Shown here: positions 18,735-29,017 of the stretch, piece by piece
How positions within the stretch are numbered: the first letter of the stretch is position 1
Layout: the number at the start of each line of letters is the position of its first letter
Source: an uncultured Ruminococcus sp.
GTDB taxonomy: Bacteria > Bacillota > Clostridia > Oscillospirales > Ruminococcaceae
NCBI GenBank assembly: GCA_947627625.1
Contig: CANQWR010000007.1
Coordinates: 1 to 64,000, forward strand
DNA: 64,000 nucleotides
Direction: 5' to 3'
Notes under the pieces: model-generated
What the model saw: only the letters and a program-made list of their open reading frames with translations
Databases searched by the model: none
Told to the model about the DNA's origin: nothing
Made by a program: the position numbers and the translations under genes

Positions 18735-19487
18735 TTACTGTACTGTCAGAATGACGGGACCGTCAGGAGTTATTGCGACACAATGTTCAAAATGAGCTGA
18801 CAGAGAACCGCTCTGTGTTACGACTGTCCACCCGTCTTTGAGCGTGCGGACATCATCTCCCTTTGCGTTTATCATCGGCTCTATACATATCGTCATTCCA
18901 ACCGAAAGCCTCGGACCATGTCCTGCCCTGCCCCAGTTGAATATCTCCGGTGATTCGTGAACCTTTCTGCCTATGCCGTGGCCGCAGTAATTTCTTACGA
19001 TTCCGTAGCCCCGTGAGGAGCAGTATTCCTCTACGGCATGAGATATATCGCCTACTCTGTTTCCCTCTTTTGCCTGAGCTATCCCCTCAAACAACGACGC
19101 TTCCGTTGTCTCAAGGAGTGCCCTTGCATCGTCAGAAATCTTTCCGACAGGGAACGTCCAGCAACTGTCACTGCAAAATCCTTTGTAGACCGCACCGGTG
19201 TCTATGCTCACTATATCCCCCTCTTTCAGCCGTCTTGACTGTTTCGGGATACCGTGTATAACTTCTTCATTCACCGATATACAGGCGTTTGCGGGGAATC
19301 CGTACAGACCTTTGAACGCCGAACGACAGCCGTATTTTGCGTAAAAAGCCCCTATCAGCTTATCTACTTCAAGTGTCGTCATTCCCGCTCTCAGTCTCTC
19401 CCCTGCATACCATATCGCTCCGCAGGTTATTTTCCCTGCTTCACGCATTATGGCAAGTTCGGACTTCGTTTTTATTGTTACGCTCAT
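18735..19487 (-). CDS. map: Methionine aminopeptidase, type I
   Basis: A 250-residue metallopeptidase that removes N-terminal Met. The five metal ligands can be assigned: the two Asp residues in IDTGAVYKGFCSD, His in NYCGHGIGRKVHE, Glu in CIEPMI and Glu in FEHCVAI. The start shares one base with the adk stop. Neighbours secY-adk-map-infA are the standard order. Confidence 0.97.
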   Translation of the reverse strand: MSVTIKTKSELAIMREAGKITCGAIWYAGERLRAGMTTLEVDKLIGAFYAKYGCRSAFKGLYGFPANACISVNEEVIHGIPKQSRRLKEGDIVSIDTGAVYKGFCSDSCWTFPVGKISDDARALLETTEASLFEGIAQAKEGNRVGDISHAVEEYCSSRGYGIVRNYCGHGIGRKVHESPEIFNWGRAGHGPRLSVGMTICIEPMINAKGDDVRTLKDGWTVVTQSGSLSAHFEHCVAITPDGPVILTVQ

Positions 19488-20122
19488 CAGACTGCCCCGA
19501 CTGCTGAGAGTGTGAGTTTTGAAGTGTCTGCAACTTCCTCCTGTCCCTCTACAGTTACGAGTTTGCCCTGCTTTTCATAGTAATCTCTCAGGGGAGCTGT
19601 TTTTTCGTGATAAGTTGCAAGTCTGTCCAGAACAACTTCAGGCTGGTCGTCCTTGCGGACTACCGTCTTGTCTCCGCACTTGTCACATACTCCCTCTACT
19701 TTTGTGGGTTTGTACTCAACGTGATAAGACGCTCCGCAACCCTGACAAACTCTCCTGCCCGAAACTCTCTTCTTGATGGTATCATCGGGGACAAATATCT
19801 CGACAACTTTGTCAATCTTTACTCCCATTGCATCAAGTGCTTCTGCCTGCGGAACTGTCCTCGGAAAACCGTCAAGGATAAATCCTTTCTGACAGTCGTC
19901 CTGTGCAATTCTGTCTTTGAGTATTCCTATCACTATCTCATCGGAGACAAGTGCACCTGCGTCCATTGCCTCCTTTGCTTTCAGACCGTACTCCGTGCCG
20001 TTCTTTACCGCCTCACGGAGCATATTTCCCGTTGAAATCTGCGGGATTCCCAGTGTGTCCGAAACAACTTCCGCCTGGGTTCCCTTTCCTGCACCAGGTG
20101 CACCAAGAAAAATAAGATTCAT
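19487..20122 (-). CDS. adk: Adenylate kinase, zinc-lid form
   Basis: A 211-residue kinase interconverting ATP, AMP and ADP. The P-loop is GAPGAGKGTQ at residues 7-16. The LID domain carries a Cys4 zinc site (CQGCGASYH and CDKCGDK), typical of Gram-positive enzymes. It lies between secY and map, after a 181-bp spacer with an unusual palindrome. Confidence 0.98.
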   Translation of the reverse strand: MNLIFLGAPGAGKGTQAEVVSDTLGIPQISTGNMLREAVKNGTEYGLKAKEAMDAGALVSDEIVIGILKDRIAQDDCQKGFILDGFPRTVPQAEALDAMGVKIDKVVEIFVPDDTIKKRVSGRRVCQGCGASYHVEYKPTKVEGVCDKCGDKTVVRKDDQPEVVLDRLATYHEKTAPLRDYYEKQGKLVTVEGQEEVADTSKLTLSAVGAV

Positions 20123-20168
20123 TTCAAACTCTCCTCTTTTCTCTTTGAGAATGTTTCCGCCTTGTTTT

Positions 20169-20184
20169 GGACGTTATAACGTCC
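20169..20184. promoter_or_regulatory. Perfect 16-bp palindrome in the secY-adk spacer
   Basis: GGACGTTATAACGTCC is a perfect palindrome in the only sizeable spacer of the distal ribosomal operon. A second imperfect inverted repeat (ATTATT...AATAAT arms around a GGGG/CCCC core, about 20229-20271) lies beside it. It may be an operator or an RNA hairpin. I do not recognise the factor. Confidence 0.4.
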
Positions 20185-20303
20185 GTCTGTGTCCGAATTT
20201 AATGTTTAGTTCGGTTCGGTCGGGTCACATTATTCAGGGTGCGGGGATCTTCCCCCCTCACCTCAAATAATTTCCGACTTAACCCCTTTTCGGTTTTCCT
20301 CTG

Positions 20304-21623
20304 TTATCTGAGGAATCCCGAATGATGTCTCATCATGAGCTGTGACTCCAAAGTCCTTGTGGTCTCAAGTGCCACGCTCACGGCAATCAGTATTGTTGTA
20401 CCTCCCATTGAGAGCGACTGCAAATTCTGGTCTGCCATTGATATAAATATCGGCACTATTGCTATTATTCCGAGGAATATCGCTCCGACAAGCGTTATCT
20501 TTGACAGTACCCTCTGTATATAGTCGGACGTTGGTTTTCCCGGTCTTATTCCCGGTATGCCTCCGTTTGACTGTCTCAGGTGGTTCGCTATCTCTATCGG
20601 GTTGTACGAAATCGACACGTAAAAATAGTTAAATGCTATTATCAATATGAAGTACAATATTGCGTATGAAAAACTCCTCGTGCTGAAGAAATTGCAGAAA
20701 AGGTGGTAGAATCCCTCGCCCGTGTCAGGCTTGAAAAGCTGTATCGTGGACGGCAGCGACATGAACGACATCGCAAAAATTATCGGCATTACTCCGCTCA
20801 TCATCACTTTTATCGGAATATGTGTCTTCTGTCCGCCATACTGCTTTCTTCCCACTACTCTCTTTGCATACTGTATCGGTATTCTCCTCTCCGCCTCGTT
20901 CATAAAGACGATAAACGCAAATTCAAATACTATGAATACTAAGTATCCCAGCGATACAAACAGATATTTGGACGGCGTGTCAAGAGTGAGTGTCACAAGT
21001 CTTCCTGCGTCAACGGGGAATCTCGCCGCAATTCCTGCAAAGAGTATCATTGAAACTCCGTTTCCTATGCCCTTGTCGCTTATGCGGTTTCCCATCCAGA
21101 CTACAAATGAAGCTCCTGCAACAAAACAGATGACTATTACTGCCCCTGCAAAATATTTCTCCCAACCCTCCGTGTACTTGACCGCCGAAACTCCGCTTTC
21201 GTCCGTCATTCTCGTGAGAGTCAGATAATATGCGTAAGCCATTGCCACCGACAAGACCATAGCAACCCAGGCTGTTATCTTGTCGATTTTCTTTCGTCCC
21301 TCTTCACCCTCGTCCCGCAATCGTTCAAGCGGGGGGAGTGCATAGGTCAGAAGCTGCATTATGATCGATGCGTTTATATAAGGTGTGATTGACAGTGAGA
21401 ACAGTGTCGCCTGCGACAGTGCTCCACCTGTTATAGTGTTCAGGTATTCGAGAAAGTTTCCGCCTGATGCGTTCATCTCCATCCACGAACCGACTATGTC
21501 GGGGTTGAGGAACGGAACTGTTACGGCACTTCCGAATCTGAAAATTATTATCATCAGCAGTGTGTACAGCAGTTTTTTGCGGATCTCGGGAGTTTTCCAC
21601 GCATTCCTCAGTGTCTTGAACAC
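20304..21623 (-). CDS. secY: Protein translocase subunit SecY
   Basis: A 439-residue channel subunit of the Sec translocon with about ten transmembrane helices. Family motifs TLFSLSITPYINASIIMQLL near residue 75, GIGNGVSMILFAGI near 185 and SNGGIPGIRPGKPT near 350 are clear. Its start lies immediately after the rplO stop, so translation is probably coupled. Confidence 0.98.
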   Translation of the reverse strand: MFKTLRNAWKTPEIRKKLLYTLLMIIIFRFGSAVTVPFLNPDIVGSWMEMNASGGNFLEYLNTITGGALSQATLFSLSITPYINASIIMQLLTYALPPLERLRDEGEEGRKKIDKITAWVAMVLSVAMAYAYYLTLTRMTDESGVSAVKYTEGWEKYFAGAVIVICFVAGASFVVWMGNRISDKGIGNGVSMILFAGIAARFPVDAGRLVTLTLDTPSKYLFVSLGYLVFIVFEFAFIVFMNEAERRIPIQYAKRVVGRKQYGGQKTHIPIKVMMSGVMPIIFAMSFMSLPSTIQLFKPDTGEGFYHLFCNFFSTRSFSYAILYFILIIAFNYFYVSISYNPIEIANHLRQSNGGIPGIRPGKPTSDYIQRVLSKITLVGAIFLGIIAIVPIFISMADQNLQSLSMGGTTILIAVSVALETTRTLESQLMMRHHSGFLR

Positions 21624-21624
21624 A

Positions 21625-22065
21625 TTACACCACCTCGGTCTTTCCGCCTGCCTTTTCTATCTTTTCAACAGCCGACTGTGAAAATTTTGCAGCTTTTACC
21701 GTGAGCTTGGTTGTAAGCTCTCCGTTTCCGAGAACCTTTACTCCATCGTAAACTTTTTTGATGAGTCCCGATGCTTTGAGAAGTTCAGCGTCAACTACAG
21801 TGTCGTCCTTGAATTTGTTCAGGTCGCATACGTTGACTATCGCATACTCCTTTGCGAATATATTATTGAATCCTCTCTTAGGAATACGTCTTGCAAGGGG
21901 CATCTGTCCACCTTCAAAGCCTATTCTCACTCCACCGCCTGAACGTGCATTCTGTCCCTTGTGACCTTTGCCCGCTGTCTTGCCGTTTCCCGAGCCGTGT
22001 CCTCTTCCCACACGCTTTACGTCTCTGTTTGAACCGCACGTTGGTTTCAGTTCGTGTATCTTCAT
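21625..22065 (-). CDS. rplO: 50S ribosomal protein L15
   Basis: A 146-residue L15. The Gly/Arg/Lys-rich N-terminal extension ([20 protein letters not shown]) that threads into 23S rRNA and the globular C-terminal half are both present. It lies between rpmD and secY. Confidence 0.97.
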   Translation of the reverse strand: MKIHELKPTCGSNRDVKRVGRGHGSGNGKTAGKGHKGQNARSGGGVRIGFEGGQMPLARRIPKRGFNNIFAKEYAIVNVCDLNKFKDDTVVDAELLKASGLIKKVYDGVKVLGNGELTTKLTVKAAKFSQSAVEKIEKAGGKTEVV

Positions 22066-22086
22066 TCTTCCTGCACCTCCTTGCTA

Positions 22087-22263
22087 TTACGCCTCTGTCA
22101 CTTCGATGAGGTGTGAAATTTTCTTTATCTTTCCTGCTGTCTGAGGACTATCGGGCTGTGTTGTAACATCTCCGATTTTCTTCAGTCCAAGAGAATAAGC
22201 AGTAGCAATCTGGTCTTTTTTTCTGCCTATCAGACTCTTTACGAGCTTTATATTCTTTGCCAT
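22087..22263 (-). CDS. rpmD: 50S ribosomal protein L30
   Basis: A 58-residue L30, beginning [20 protein letters not shown] and ending HLIEVTEA. I translated it from the minus strand. The Leu-Lys-Ser-xx-Gly-Arg segment is the family signature. It sits between rpsE and rplO with short spacers. Confidence 0.95.
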   Translation of the reverse strand: MAKNIKLVKSLIGRKKDQIATAYSLGLKKIGDVTTQPDSPQTAGKIKKISHLIEVTEA

Positions 22264-22276
22264 CTTATCTCTCTCC

Positions 22277-22777
22277 TTATCCCAGTATTTCTTTTACGGT
22301 CTTGCCCCTCTTTTCAGCTACTTCCTTTGCCGATGTGCAGGAGACAAGTCCGTTTATTGTTGCTCTCACAACATTGCACGGATTGTTTGAACGGAGAGAC
22401 TTCGTTCTTATATCCTTTATGCCTGCGACCTCAATCACCGCTCTGACAGGTCCGCCTGCGATAACTCCTGTACCGGGAGCTGCGGGTTTCATCAGAACTC
22501 TGCCTGCACCGAATGCCCCGACTATCTCGTGGGGAATTGTTGTTCCTCTGAGGTTCACTTTCACGAGATTTTTCTTTGCGTCCTCAATGCCCTTGCGTAT
22601 CGCATCAGGAACTTCTCCCGACTTTCCAAGTCCGAATCCGACTGTTCCCTTTCCGTCTCCCACTACCACGAGTGCAGAAAACTTCATGATACGTCCGCCC
22701 TTTACGGTCTTGGAAACACGGTTTATTGACACTACTTTCTCCTGAAATTCAGGTGTCTGTGTTTCAACGTTAGCCAT
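22277..22777 (-). CDS. rpsE: 30S ribosomal protein S5
   Basis: A 166-residue S5 involved in mRNA helicase activity and decoding fidelity. The N-terminal double-stranded RNA-binding fold ([20 protein letters not shown]) and [19 protein letters not shown] are present. I chose the ATG at 22777, preceded by GGAGGAGG. An upstream in-frame start would extend into rplR and has no support. Confidence 0.97.
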   Translation of the reverse strand: MANVETQTPEFQEKVVSINRVSKTVKGGRIMKFSALVVVGDGKGTVGFGLGKSGEVPDAIRKGIEDAKKNLVKVNLRGTTIPHEIVGAFGAGRVLMKPAAPGTGVIAGGPVRAVIEVAGIKDIRTKSLRSNNPCNVVRATINGLVSCTSAKEVAEKRGKTVKEILG

Positions 22778-22796
22778 TTTATAATCCTCCTCCCTG

Positions 22797-23156
22797 TCAG
22801 AATACGAGTCCGTTTTCTCTTGCACCCTCGGCGAGTTCTTTCACTCTGCCGTGATAGAGATAACCGCCTCTGTCAAATACGACTTCCGTTATGCCCTTTG
22901 CCGTGGCATTCTTTGCAACTGCCTCTCCGACTTTTCTCGCTGCCTCGACGTTAGAGCCTCTTCCCTCAAAGCCCTTGTCCTTGCTCGATGCCGATGCGAG
23001 TGTAACTCCGTTTATATCGTCAATTATCTGGGCATAGATGTGCTTGTTGGAACGGAACACATTCAGACGGGGACGCTCCGGAGTGCCTGAGATCTTTGAA
23101 CGCACTCTGCGGTGTCTTTTAAGCCTTGCCTTATTGCTGTCAAATTTTTTTATCAT
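22797..23156 (-). CDS. rplR: 50S ribosomal protein L18
   Basis: A 119-residue L18 that binds 5S rRNA. Typical elements are the basic N terminus ([20 protein letters not shown]) and the end [20 protein letters not shown]. Gene order rplF-rplR-rpsE is standard. Confidence 0.97.
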   Translation of the reverse strand: MIKKFDSNKARLKRHRRVRSKISGTPERPRLNVFRSNKHIYAQIIDDINGVTLASASSKDKGFEGRGSNVEAARKVGEAVAKNATAKGITEVVFDRGGYLYHGRVKELAEGARENGLVF

Positions 23157-23181
23157 AGCAATCTGCTCCTCCTTAACTTAA

Positions 23182-23727
23182 TTACTTCTTGCCCTTGCCG
23201 GCTTTGCCTTCCTTGCGGATTATATGCTCTCCTGCATACCTTATTCCCTTGCCCTTGTAAGGCTCAGGCGGACGCTTTTCACGCACTTCCGCTGCAAACT
23301 GACCTACTGCCTGCTTGTCAATTCCGTTTATGACCAGTCTGTTGGGCTGGGGAACGTCTATCTTTATGTCGGCGGTCTCCTCGATTATCACGGGGTGTGA
23401 GTAGCCCAAGTTGAGCGTTACCTTGCTTCCCGATTTAGTCGCCCTGTAGCCGACTCCCTCTATCTCAAGAGTTTTTGAATAGCCGTTTGTTACTCCCTCC
23501 ACCATGTTGTGTATCAGACTTCTTGTAAGTCCGTGGAGCGAACGGTGTCTCTTGTCGTCACTCGGTCTTGTCACGTGAACTGCTCCGTCGGAAACTTCTA
23601 TTCCGAGTTCCGTGCTGAACTGCTTTTTCAGTTCACCTTTCGGTCCTTTGACCGTCACAAGATTGTCCTCGACTGTTACCTCTACGCCTGTCGGAATGGT
23701 GACAGGCATTCTGCCTATTCTTGACAT
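23182..23727 (-). CDS. rplF: 50S ribosomal protein L6
   Basis: A 181-residue L6 near the factor-binding centre. MSRIGRMPVTIPTGVEVTV opens the first of two duplicated domains, and the C terminus PEPYKGKGIRYAGE is the L6 signature. It lies between rpsH and rplR. Confidence 0.97.
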   Translation of the reverse strand: MSRIGRMPVTIPTGVEVTVEDNLVTVKGPKGELKKQFSTELGIEVSDGAVHVTRPSDDKRHRSLHGLTRSLIHNMVEGVTNGYSKTLEIEGVGYRATKSGSKVTLNLGYSHPVIIEETADIKIDVPQPNRLVINGIDKQAVGQFAAEVREKRPPEPYKGKGIRYAGEHIIRKEGKAGKGKK

Positions 23728-23742
23728 CTTTACCTTTCCTCC

Positions 23743-24141
23743 TTACCAGACGTATGCGAGAACCTCTCCGCCGACATTAAGCTCTCTTGCTTTCTTATCG
23801 GTTACGATTCCCTTTGAGGTTGAAACTATCGCTATGCCGAGTCCTTTTCTCACTTTCGGCATATCTGCACAGCTTGAATATATTCTCAGTCCCGGCTTTG
23901 AAACTCTTCTGAGTCCCGTTATAACCGGTGTCCTGTTTGCTCCGTATTTAAGAGTGATTCTTATTATGCCCTGCTTTCCGTCCTCGATTACCTGAAAACC
24001 TTTCACATATCCCTCGTCTGAAAGTATCTGTGCAAGAGCTTTCTTGACGTTTGAAGACGGAATGTCAACTGTGGCGTGTTTTGCAGAGCTGGCGTTGCGG
24101 ATTCTCGTCAGAAAATCTGCTATTGTATCAGTGATTTGCAT
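23743..24141 (-). CDS. rpsH: 30S ribosomal protein S8
   Basis: A 132-residue S8, a primary 16S rRNA-binding protein and in many bacteria the autogenous regulator of the spc genes. The start [13 protein letters not shown] and the C-terminal signature [20 protein letters not shown] are present. Confidence 0.97.
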   Translation of the reverse strand: MQITDTIADFLTRIRNASSAKHATVDIPSSNVKKALAQILSDEGYVKGFQVIEDGKQGIIRITLKYGANRTPVITGLRRVSKPGLRIYSSCADMPKVRKGLGIAIVSTSKGIVTDKKARELNVGGEVLAYVW

Positions 24142-24168
24142 TACAGATGACCTCCTTATCCTGTATTT

Positions 24169-24354
24169 TTACCAGCTTGCTTTCTTTACGCCGGGTATCT
24201 GTCCTGCGTGGGCAAGCTCTCTGAAACATATACGGCATACGCCGAACTTGCGGAGATATGCGTGCGGTCTACCGCATATCTTGCACCTGTTATATGCTCT
24301 TGTAGAATACTTGGGAGTTCTCTTCTGCTTGTTTATCATTGCCTTTTTAGCCAT
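24169..24354 (-). CDS. rpsZ: 30S ribosomal protein S14, type Z
   Basis: A 61-residue zinc-binding S14. The two CxxC pairs are [10 protein letters not shown] and CRICFRE. The short form is the usual one in Gram-positive bacteria. It lies between rplE and rpsH. Confidence 0.97.
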   Translation of the reverse strand: MAKKAMINKQKRTPKYSTRAYNRCKICGRPHAYLRKFGVCRICFRELAHAGQIPGVKKASW

Positions 24355-24370
24355 TGTCTTTCCTCCCTGA

Positions 24371-24910
24371 TTACTTTATGAACGGTGCACCCAGAAGTGA
24401 GAGAAGTTCCTTTGCCTCCTCATCTGTCTGTGCAGTCGTTATGAAGTTTATATCCATGCCTCTTACTTTGTCTATCTTGTCGTACTCGATTTCGGGGAAG
24501 ATGAGCTGTTCCTTGACACCTGTCGAGTAATTGCCTCTTCCGTCAAAAGAGTCCGCACTTATTCCTCTGAAGTCACGCACACGGGGAAATGCTACGTTGA
24601 ACAGTCTGTTCACAAATTCGTACATTCTCTCTCCTCTGAGAGTTACTTTAACTCCTATCGGCATTCCCTCTCTGAGTTTGAAGTTTGCGACCGATTTCTT
24701 TGCACGGCACACAACGGGCTGTTGACCTGTTATAGCCGCAAGGTCGGTCTTGATTGCGTCTATGACTTTTGCGTTGTCCCTTGCCTCTCCTGCTCCGACA
24801 TTCACAACTACCTTTTCAAGTTTCGGTATCTGCATAACGCTCTTATAGCCGAATTTTTTCATAAGGGCAGGAGCAACTTCGCTGATATAGTAATCCTTTA
24901 ACGCTGACAT
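24371..24910 (-). CDS. rplE: 50S ribosomal protein L5
   Basis: A 179-residue L5 that binds 5S rRNA and contacts P-site tRNA. Signatures are [17 protein letters not shown] near residue 29 and [20 protein letters not shown] near the C terminus. Confidence 0.97.
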   Translation of the reverse strand: MSALKDYYISEVAPALMKKFGYKSVMQIPKLEKVVVNVGAGEARDNAKVIDAIKTDLAAITGQQPVVCRAKKSVANFKLREGMPIGVKVTLRGERMYEFVNRLFNVAFPRVRDFRGISADSFDGRGNYSTGVKEQLIFPEIEYDKIDKVRGMDINFITTAQTDEEAKELLSLLGAPFIK

Positions 24911-24931
24911 ATCGTTTCTCCTTATTCCTGA

Positions 24932-25288
24932 TTATTCAAAGGTCTTTCCGCACTTCTTGCACACACGGAGTTTCTTTGTCACGTCCCCGTCCTGCTCAAA
25001 AACGTGTCCCACTCTTGTGGGCTTTCCGCATTTCGGACACACAAGCTGTACTTTGCAGGCATAGACGGGTGCCTCTGTTTTGAGGATTCCGCCCTTCTCT
25101 CCCACTCTTGTGGGCTTTATGTGCTTTGTTATGAGGTTTATTCCCTCAACAATCACCTTTCCCTCTTTCGGGCTCACTTCAACGACTTTTCCCGTCTTTC
25201 TGTTGCCCTTTTCGTCATACTTGCTGTCGTATCTGCCTGTGAGAAGTATAACAGTATCGCCCTTTTTTACATGAACTTTGTTACTCAT
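24932..25288 (-). CDS. rplX: 50S ribosomal protein L24 with C-terminal Cys pairs
   Basis: A 118-residue L24. The N-terminal KOW motif (HVKKGDTVILLTGRYDSK) is followed by a C-terminal part with two CxxC pairs (VCPKCGKPTRVG and VCKKCGKTFE), a likely zinc site seen in some Clostridial L24 proteins but not in E. coli. It initiates 50S assembly. Confidence 0.96.
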   Translation of the reverse strand: MSNKVHVKKGDTVILLTGRYDSKYDEKGNRKTGKVVEVSPKEGKVIVEGINLITKHIKPTRVGEKGGILKTEAPVYACKVQLVCPKCGKPTRVGHVFEQDGDVTKKLRVCKKCGKTFE

Positions 25289-25307
25289 AACTGTAAATCC
25301 TCCTCAA

Positions 25308-25676
25308 TCAAAGAACTTCGGGTGCAAGGCTGAGTATCTTTGTATACTCCCTCTCACGGAGTTCCTTTGCAACAGGTCCGAATATACGGGTACCCCTTGG
25401 GTTCTTGTCCTCTTTTACTATTACGGCTGCGTTCTCGTCAAAGCGGATATATGTTCCGTCCTCTCTCCTCAGTCCCTTTTTCGAGCGGACTATCACTGCC
25501 TTTACCACATCGCCCTTTTTAACAACGCCTCCGGGTGTTGCCTTCTTTACCGATGCAACCACTACGTCACCTATGTTCGCATATCTTCTGCGTGTACCGC
25601 CGAGAACTCTTATGCACATAAGCTCCTTTGCTCCGGTGTTGTCAGCAACTTTCAGATAAGTCTGCATCTGTATCAC
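25308..25676 (-). CDS. rplN: 50S ribosomal protein L14
   Basis: A 122-residue L14 at the subunit interface. I chose the GTG at 25676 (product starts [18 protein letters not shown] after the initiator) because AAAGGAGG precedes it and 122 residues is the family length. An in-frame start 30 nt upstream gives an atypical extension. Confidence 0.95.
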   Translation of the reverse strand: MIQMQTYLKVADNTGAKELMCIRVLGGTRRRYANIGDVVVASVKKATPGGVVKKGDVVKAVIVRSKKGLRREDGTYIRFDENAAVIVKEDKNPRGTRIFGPVAKELREREYTKILSLAPEVL

Positions 25677-25734
25677 AGCGTTTTCCTCCTTTCGGGGCTT
25701 TTCCATGCAAGCCCTTCATATCATATGCCGAAAA

Positions 25735-25995
25735 TTACTTTGCCTTCTCGATTATTGTCGTTACACGCCATCTCTTGTCCTTTGAAAGGGGACGTGTCTC
25801 CATGACCTCAACTCTGTCGCCCACTCTGCACTCGTTGTTCTCGTCGTGTGCCTTGAGTCTGACTGTTCGCTTGATTATCTTCTTGTAGAGAGGGTGCTTT
25901 ACGTTGTCCGCTATTGCAACTACAACGGTCTTATCCATCTTGTCGCTCACTACTCTGCCCACTCTCGTCTTTCTGAGGTTTCTCTCTGCCGACAT
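25735..25995 (-). CDS. rpsQ: 30S ribosomal protein S17
   Basis: An 86-residue OB-fold protein with [18 protein letters not shown] near the start and [19 protein letters not shown] near the end. It lies between rpmC and rplN. Confidence 0.97.
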   Translation of the reverse strand: MSAERNLRKTRVGRVVSDKMDKTVVVAIADNVKHPLYKKIIKRTVRLKAHDENNECRVGDRVEVMETRPLSKDKRWRVTTIIEKAK

Positions 25996-26040
25996 CTTAG
26001 CCTGCTCCTCCTTAACTATATATATTTATATTACACTATA

Positions 26041-26244
26041 TTACTGCTGCTTTCCGACCAGCTCTGCCTCTCTGAGGATAGTCTTTACACGGGCTATGTC
26101 CTTCTTGACTGCTTTAAGTCTCGCCGTATTCTCAAGCTGGCTTACAGCGTGCTGAAAGCGGAGAGCGAAAAGCTCCTCTTTCAGACTTGTGAGCTTCTCA
26201 TTGAGCTCCTCAGCCGACATTTCTCTTATCTCCGATGCCTTCAT
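26041..26244 (-). CDS. rpmC: 50S ribosomal protein L29
   Basis: A 67-residue helical hairpin protein near the exit tunnel. The signature [20 protein letters not shown] and the following [20 protein letters not shown] are typical. The start overlaps the rplP stop by one base. Confidence 0.97.
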   Translation of the reverse strand: MKASEIREMSAEELNEKLTSLKEELFALRFQHAVSQLENTARLKAVKKDIARVKTILREAELVGKQQ

Positions 26245-26669
26245 TACTGCTCAACCTCCTGCTCTGCCTTTTTCACAAACTTGCACTTTATCGGAAGTTT
26301 GTGCATTGCAAGTCTCATAGCCTCTCTTGCGATTTCCTCGGTGACACCCTTTATCTCAAACAGAACTCTGCCCGGCTTTACTACTGCTACCCAGTACTCG
26401 GGTGAACCTTTACCTGAACCCATTCGTGTCTCGGCGGGTTTCTCCGTCACGGGCTTGTCGGGGAATATCTTTATCCAAACCTGTCCGCCCCTCTTGATGT
26501 AACGTGTCATTGCGATACGGGCTGCCTCTATCTGGTTTGAAGTTATCCAAGCGGGTTCAAGTGCCTGAAGACCGTAATCTCCGTATGTCACCTTGTTGCC
26601 CCTGTACGCCTTGCCCTTCATGCGTCCTCTGTGTACCCTGCGGTACTTTACTCTCTTTGGCAGTAACAT
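26244..26669 (-). CDS. rplP: 50S ribosomal protein L16
   Basis: A 141-residue L16 that organises the A-site tRNA region. Typical start [18 protein letters not shown] and the signature [20 protein letters not shown] are present. Its start shares one base with the rpsC stop and its end with the rpmC start, so three genes are translationally coupled. Confidence 0.98.
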   Translation of the reverse strand: MLLPKRVKYRRVHRGRMKGKAYRGNKVTYGDYGLQALEPAWITSNQIEAARIAMTRYIKRGGQVWIKIFPDKPVTEKPAETRMGSGKGSPEYWVAVVKPGRVLFEIKGVTEEIAREAMRLAMHKLPIKCKFVKKAEQEVEQ

Positions 26670-27457
26670 TACTGATTACCCCCTTCACTTCTTCTCGAAT
26701 CACGGCTGCCCTGACCTCTTCTGTCGCCTCTTCTTCCGTCACGTCTGTCGTCACGTCTTCTGCGGTCGCTGTTTCTGTCGCTTCTTCTCTCGACTCTCTC
26801 ACGCTTCTCGGCAGCCTTTGCAGCGTCTCCTCTGAGAATTTCGCCCTTGTATATCCATACTTTAACGCCAAGTTTTCCGTAAGTCGTGTCTGCCTCTGCA
26901 AAACCGTAGTCTATATCTGCACGTATCGTCTGAAGCGGTATAGTTCCCTCGTGGTAGCTCTCACTTCTTGCAATTTCTGCTCCCGCAAGTCTTCCCGAAA
27001 CCTTTACCTTGATACCCTTTGCACCCTTTGTCATTGTCCTGCCTATGGACTGCTTCATTGACCTTCTGAAAGATGCTCTGTTTTCAAGTTCCTGTGCAAT
27101 TCTCTCTGCAACAAGCTGTGCGTCCAGCTCGGGTATTTTTACCTCGATGATGTTCACATATACCTGCTTGCCCATCATCTTTTCAAGCTTCACTCTCAGC
27201 TTCTCTATCTCCGTACCGCCTCTGCCGATTACTATTCCCGGCTTTGCACAGTGGATGTGTATTCTCACCTTGTCGGCAAAACGCTCTATCTCTATTCTCG
27301 GAACGCCTGCACTGTAGAGACTCTTTTTTATAAATTTGCGGACATTGTAGTCCTCTACAAGGGTATCGCCGAAGTCCGCTTTGTTTGCGTACCAACGGGA
27401 ATCCCAATCTTTTATCACACCTACACGAAGACCGTGCGGATTAACTTTCTGTCCCAT
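26669..27457 (-). CDS. rpsC: 30S ribosomal protein S3 with Arg/Asp-rich tail
   Basis: A 262-residue S3 with a KH domain (about 38-110, [20 protein letters not shown]) and a conserved C-terminal domain ([20 protein letters not shown]). The last roughly 45 residues are a charged tail of Arg, Asp and Gly (such as [17 protein letters not shown]) not found in the standard S3 of about 220 residues. The rest is normal. Confidence 0.97.
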   Translation of the reverse strand: MGQKVNPHGLRVGVIKDWDSRWYANKADFGDTLVEDYNVRKFIKKSLYSAGVPRIEIERFADKVRIHIHCAKPGIVIGRGGTEIEKLRVKLEKMMGKQVYVNIIEVKIPELDAQLVAERIAQELENRASFRRSMKQSIGRTMTKGAKGIKVKVSGRLAGAEIARSESYHEGTIPLQTIRADIDYGFAEADTTYGKLGVKVWIYKGEILRGDAAKAAEKRERVERRSDRNSDRRRRDDRRDGRRGDRRGQGSRDSRRSEGGNQ

Positions 27458-27476
27458 TTGCCTGACCTCCCTCTGA

Positions 27477-27818
27477 TTATTCCTTTTCCTGCTCTTTGAG
27501 AACTACTGTTATGTGAGAAGTTCTCTTCAGGATTCTGTAAGCTCTGCCATGTGCCCTCGGCATAATTCTCTTCATTGTCGGACCGGGTGTCACAAAACAC
27601 TCTGCAACATACAAATTATCCCTGTCCATGCTGAAATTGTTCTCGGCATTTGCCTGTGCGGACTTCACCAGTTTGCTGATTATCGGGCTTGCAGCTTTAG
27701 GAGTGAGGTCGAGAGCAGCCAGTGCTATGTCTACAGGCTTGTTCCTTATCAGATCAAGGACAATCTGCACCTTTCTCGGTGATATCCCGGCATTTCTCAG
27801 ATAAGCTCTTGCTTCCAT
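27477..27818 (-). CDS. rplV: 50S ribosomal protein L22
   Basis: A 113-residue L22 lining the exit tunnel. The end of the protein carries the extended-hairpin and signature region ([20 protein letters not shown]). It lies between rpsS and rpsC. Confidence 0.97.
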   Translation of the reverse strand: MEARAYLRNAGISPRKVQIVLDLIRNKPVDIALAALDLTPKAASPIISKLVKSAQANAENNFSMDRDNLYVAECFVTPGPTMKRIMPRAHGRAYRILKRTSHITVVLKEQEKE

Positions 27819-27839
27819 GTTAAAAGCTCCTCCTTTCGC

Positions 27840-28124
27840 TTATTTCTTGCCGTTGTTGGACGTTTTTGAACCGGCGTGTCCCTTGAAGGTTCTTGTGGGG
27901 GCAAACTCTCCGAGTTTGTGTCCCACCATGTCTTCTGTTACATATACCGGGACGTGCTTGCGTCCGTCGTGAACGGCGAATGTGTGTCCGACGAAATCGG
28001 GGAATATCGTTGAGGAACGGCTCCATGTCTTGAGAACCTTTTTCTCTCCCGACTCGTTCATAGCCACAACTCTCTTGAGAAGAACCTCCTGAACGTAAGG
28101 TCCTTTTTTTACGCTTCTGCTCAT
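27840..28124 (-). CDS. rpsS: 30S ribosomal protein S19
   Basis: A 94-residue S19 of the 30S head. Signatures are [18 protein letters not shown] and [17 protein letters not shown]. It follows rplB by 26 nt. Confidence 0.97.
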   Translation of the reverse strand: MSRSVKKGPYVQEVLLKRVVAMNESGEKKVLKTWSRSSTIFPDFVGHTFAVHDGRKHVPVYVTEDMVGHKLGEFAPTRTFKGHAGSKTSNNGKK

Positions 28125-28150
28125 TTGATTTCAGATTCTCCTTTCAGAAA

Positions 28151-28984
28151 TTACTTGCCGTTTCTGCGTTTAACTATGAACTTATCAGTCCTGTGGTGCT
28201 TCTTTCTGGTCTTGTAACCGAGTGCAGGTTTGCCCCACGGTGTCACAGGTCCGGGACGTCCGACAGGTGATTTGCCCTCACCACCGCCGTGCGGGTGGTC
28301 GTTCGGGTTCATTACTGAACCTCTGACTGTCGGTCTCCAGCCCATGTTTCTGACACGTCCCGCTTTTCCGTAGTTCACGTTCTCGTGGTCTATGTTTGAG
28401 ACCTGACCGATCGCTGCCATGCAGTTTTCAGAAACTTTTCTCATCTCTCCCGAGGGAAGTCTTATAAGTGCGTAACCGCCCTCACGGCTCATGAGCTGTG
28501 CCTGATTTCCGGCACTCCTTACGAGCTGTGCTCCTCTGCCGGGGTAGAGTTCGATTGCGTGGATAAACGTACCGACGGGAATGTCAACGAGTTTCAGAGC
28601 ATTTCCCGGTTTTATATCTGCTTCCGGACCGCTCTCTACCTTGTCGCCGACTTTAAGTCCGTTTGGTGCGAGAATATATCTCTTCTCCCCGTCCTCATAC
28701 TGGACCAGTGCTATGAATGCACTCCTGTTTGGGTCGTATTCAAGCGTCATGACCGTTGCAACCATATTCTGCTTGTCACGCTTGAAATCTATCACACGGT
28801 ACTTTCTCCTGTTACCGCCTCCTCTGTGGCGGACAGTTATTCTGCCGTAGCTGTTTCTTCCCGACTTTTTCTTCAGGGGTTCGAGAAGGCTTTTCTCCGG
28901 CTCGACCTTTGACAGCACCGAGTAGTCAGTTACAGTCATCTGCCTTCTCGAAGGTGTCGTAGGCTTGTAGGTCTTGATAGCCAT
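28151..28984 (-). CDS. rplB: 50S ribosomal protein L2
   Basis: A 277-residue L2 required for subunit association and peptidyl transfer. Signatures are the [20 protein letters not shown] segment near residue 40 and [20 protein letters not shown] near residue 225, which holds the conserved His near the peptidyl transferase centre. Confidence 0.98.
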   Translation of the reverse strand: MAIKTYKPTTPSRRQMTVTDYSVLSKVEPEKSLLEPLKKKSGRNSYGRITVRHRGGGNRRKYRVIDFKRDKQNMVATVMTLEYDPNRSAFIALVQYEDGEKRYILAPNGLKVGDKVESGPEADIKPGNALKLVDIPVGTFIHAIELYPGRGAQLVRSAGNQAQLMSREGGYALIRLPSGEMRKVSENCMAAIGQVSNIDHENVNYGKAGRVRNMGWRPTVRGSVMNPNDHPHGGGEGKSPVGRPGPVTPWGKPALGYKTRKKHHRTDKFIVKRRNGK

Positions 28985-29017
28985 TTATTTCACTCCTTGC
29001 GTAAAATCGTTTGTGAA

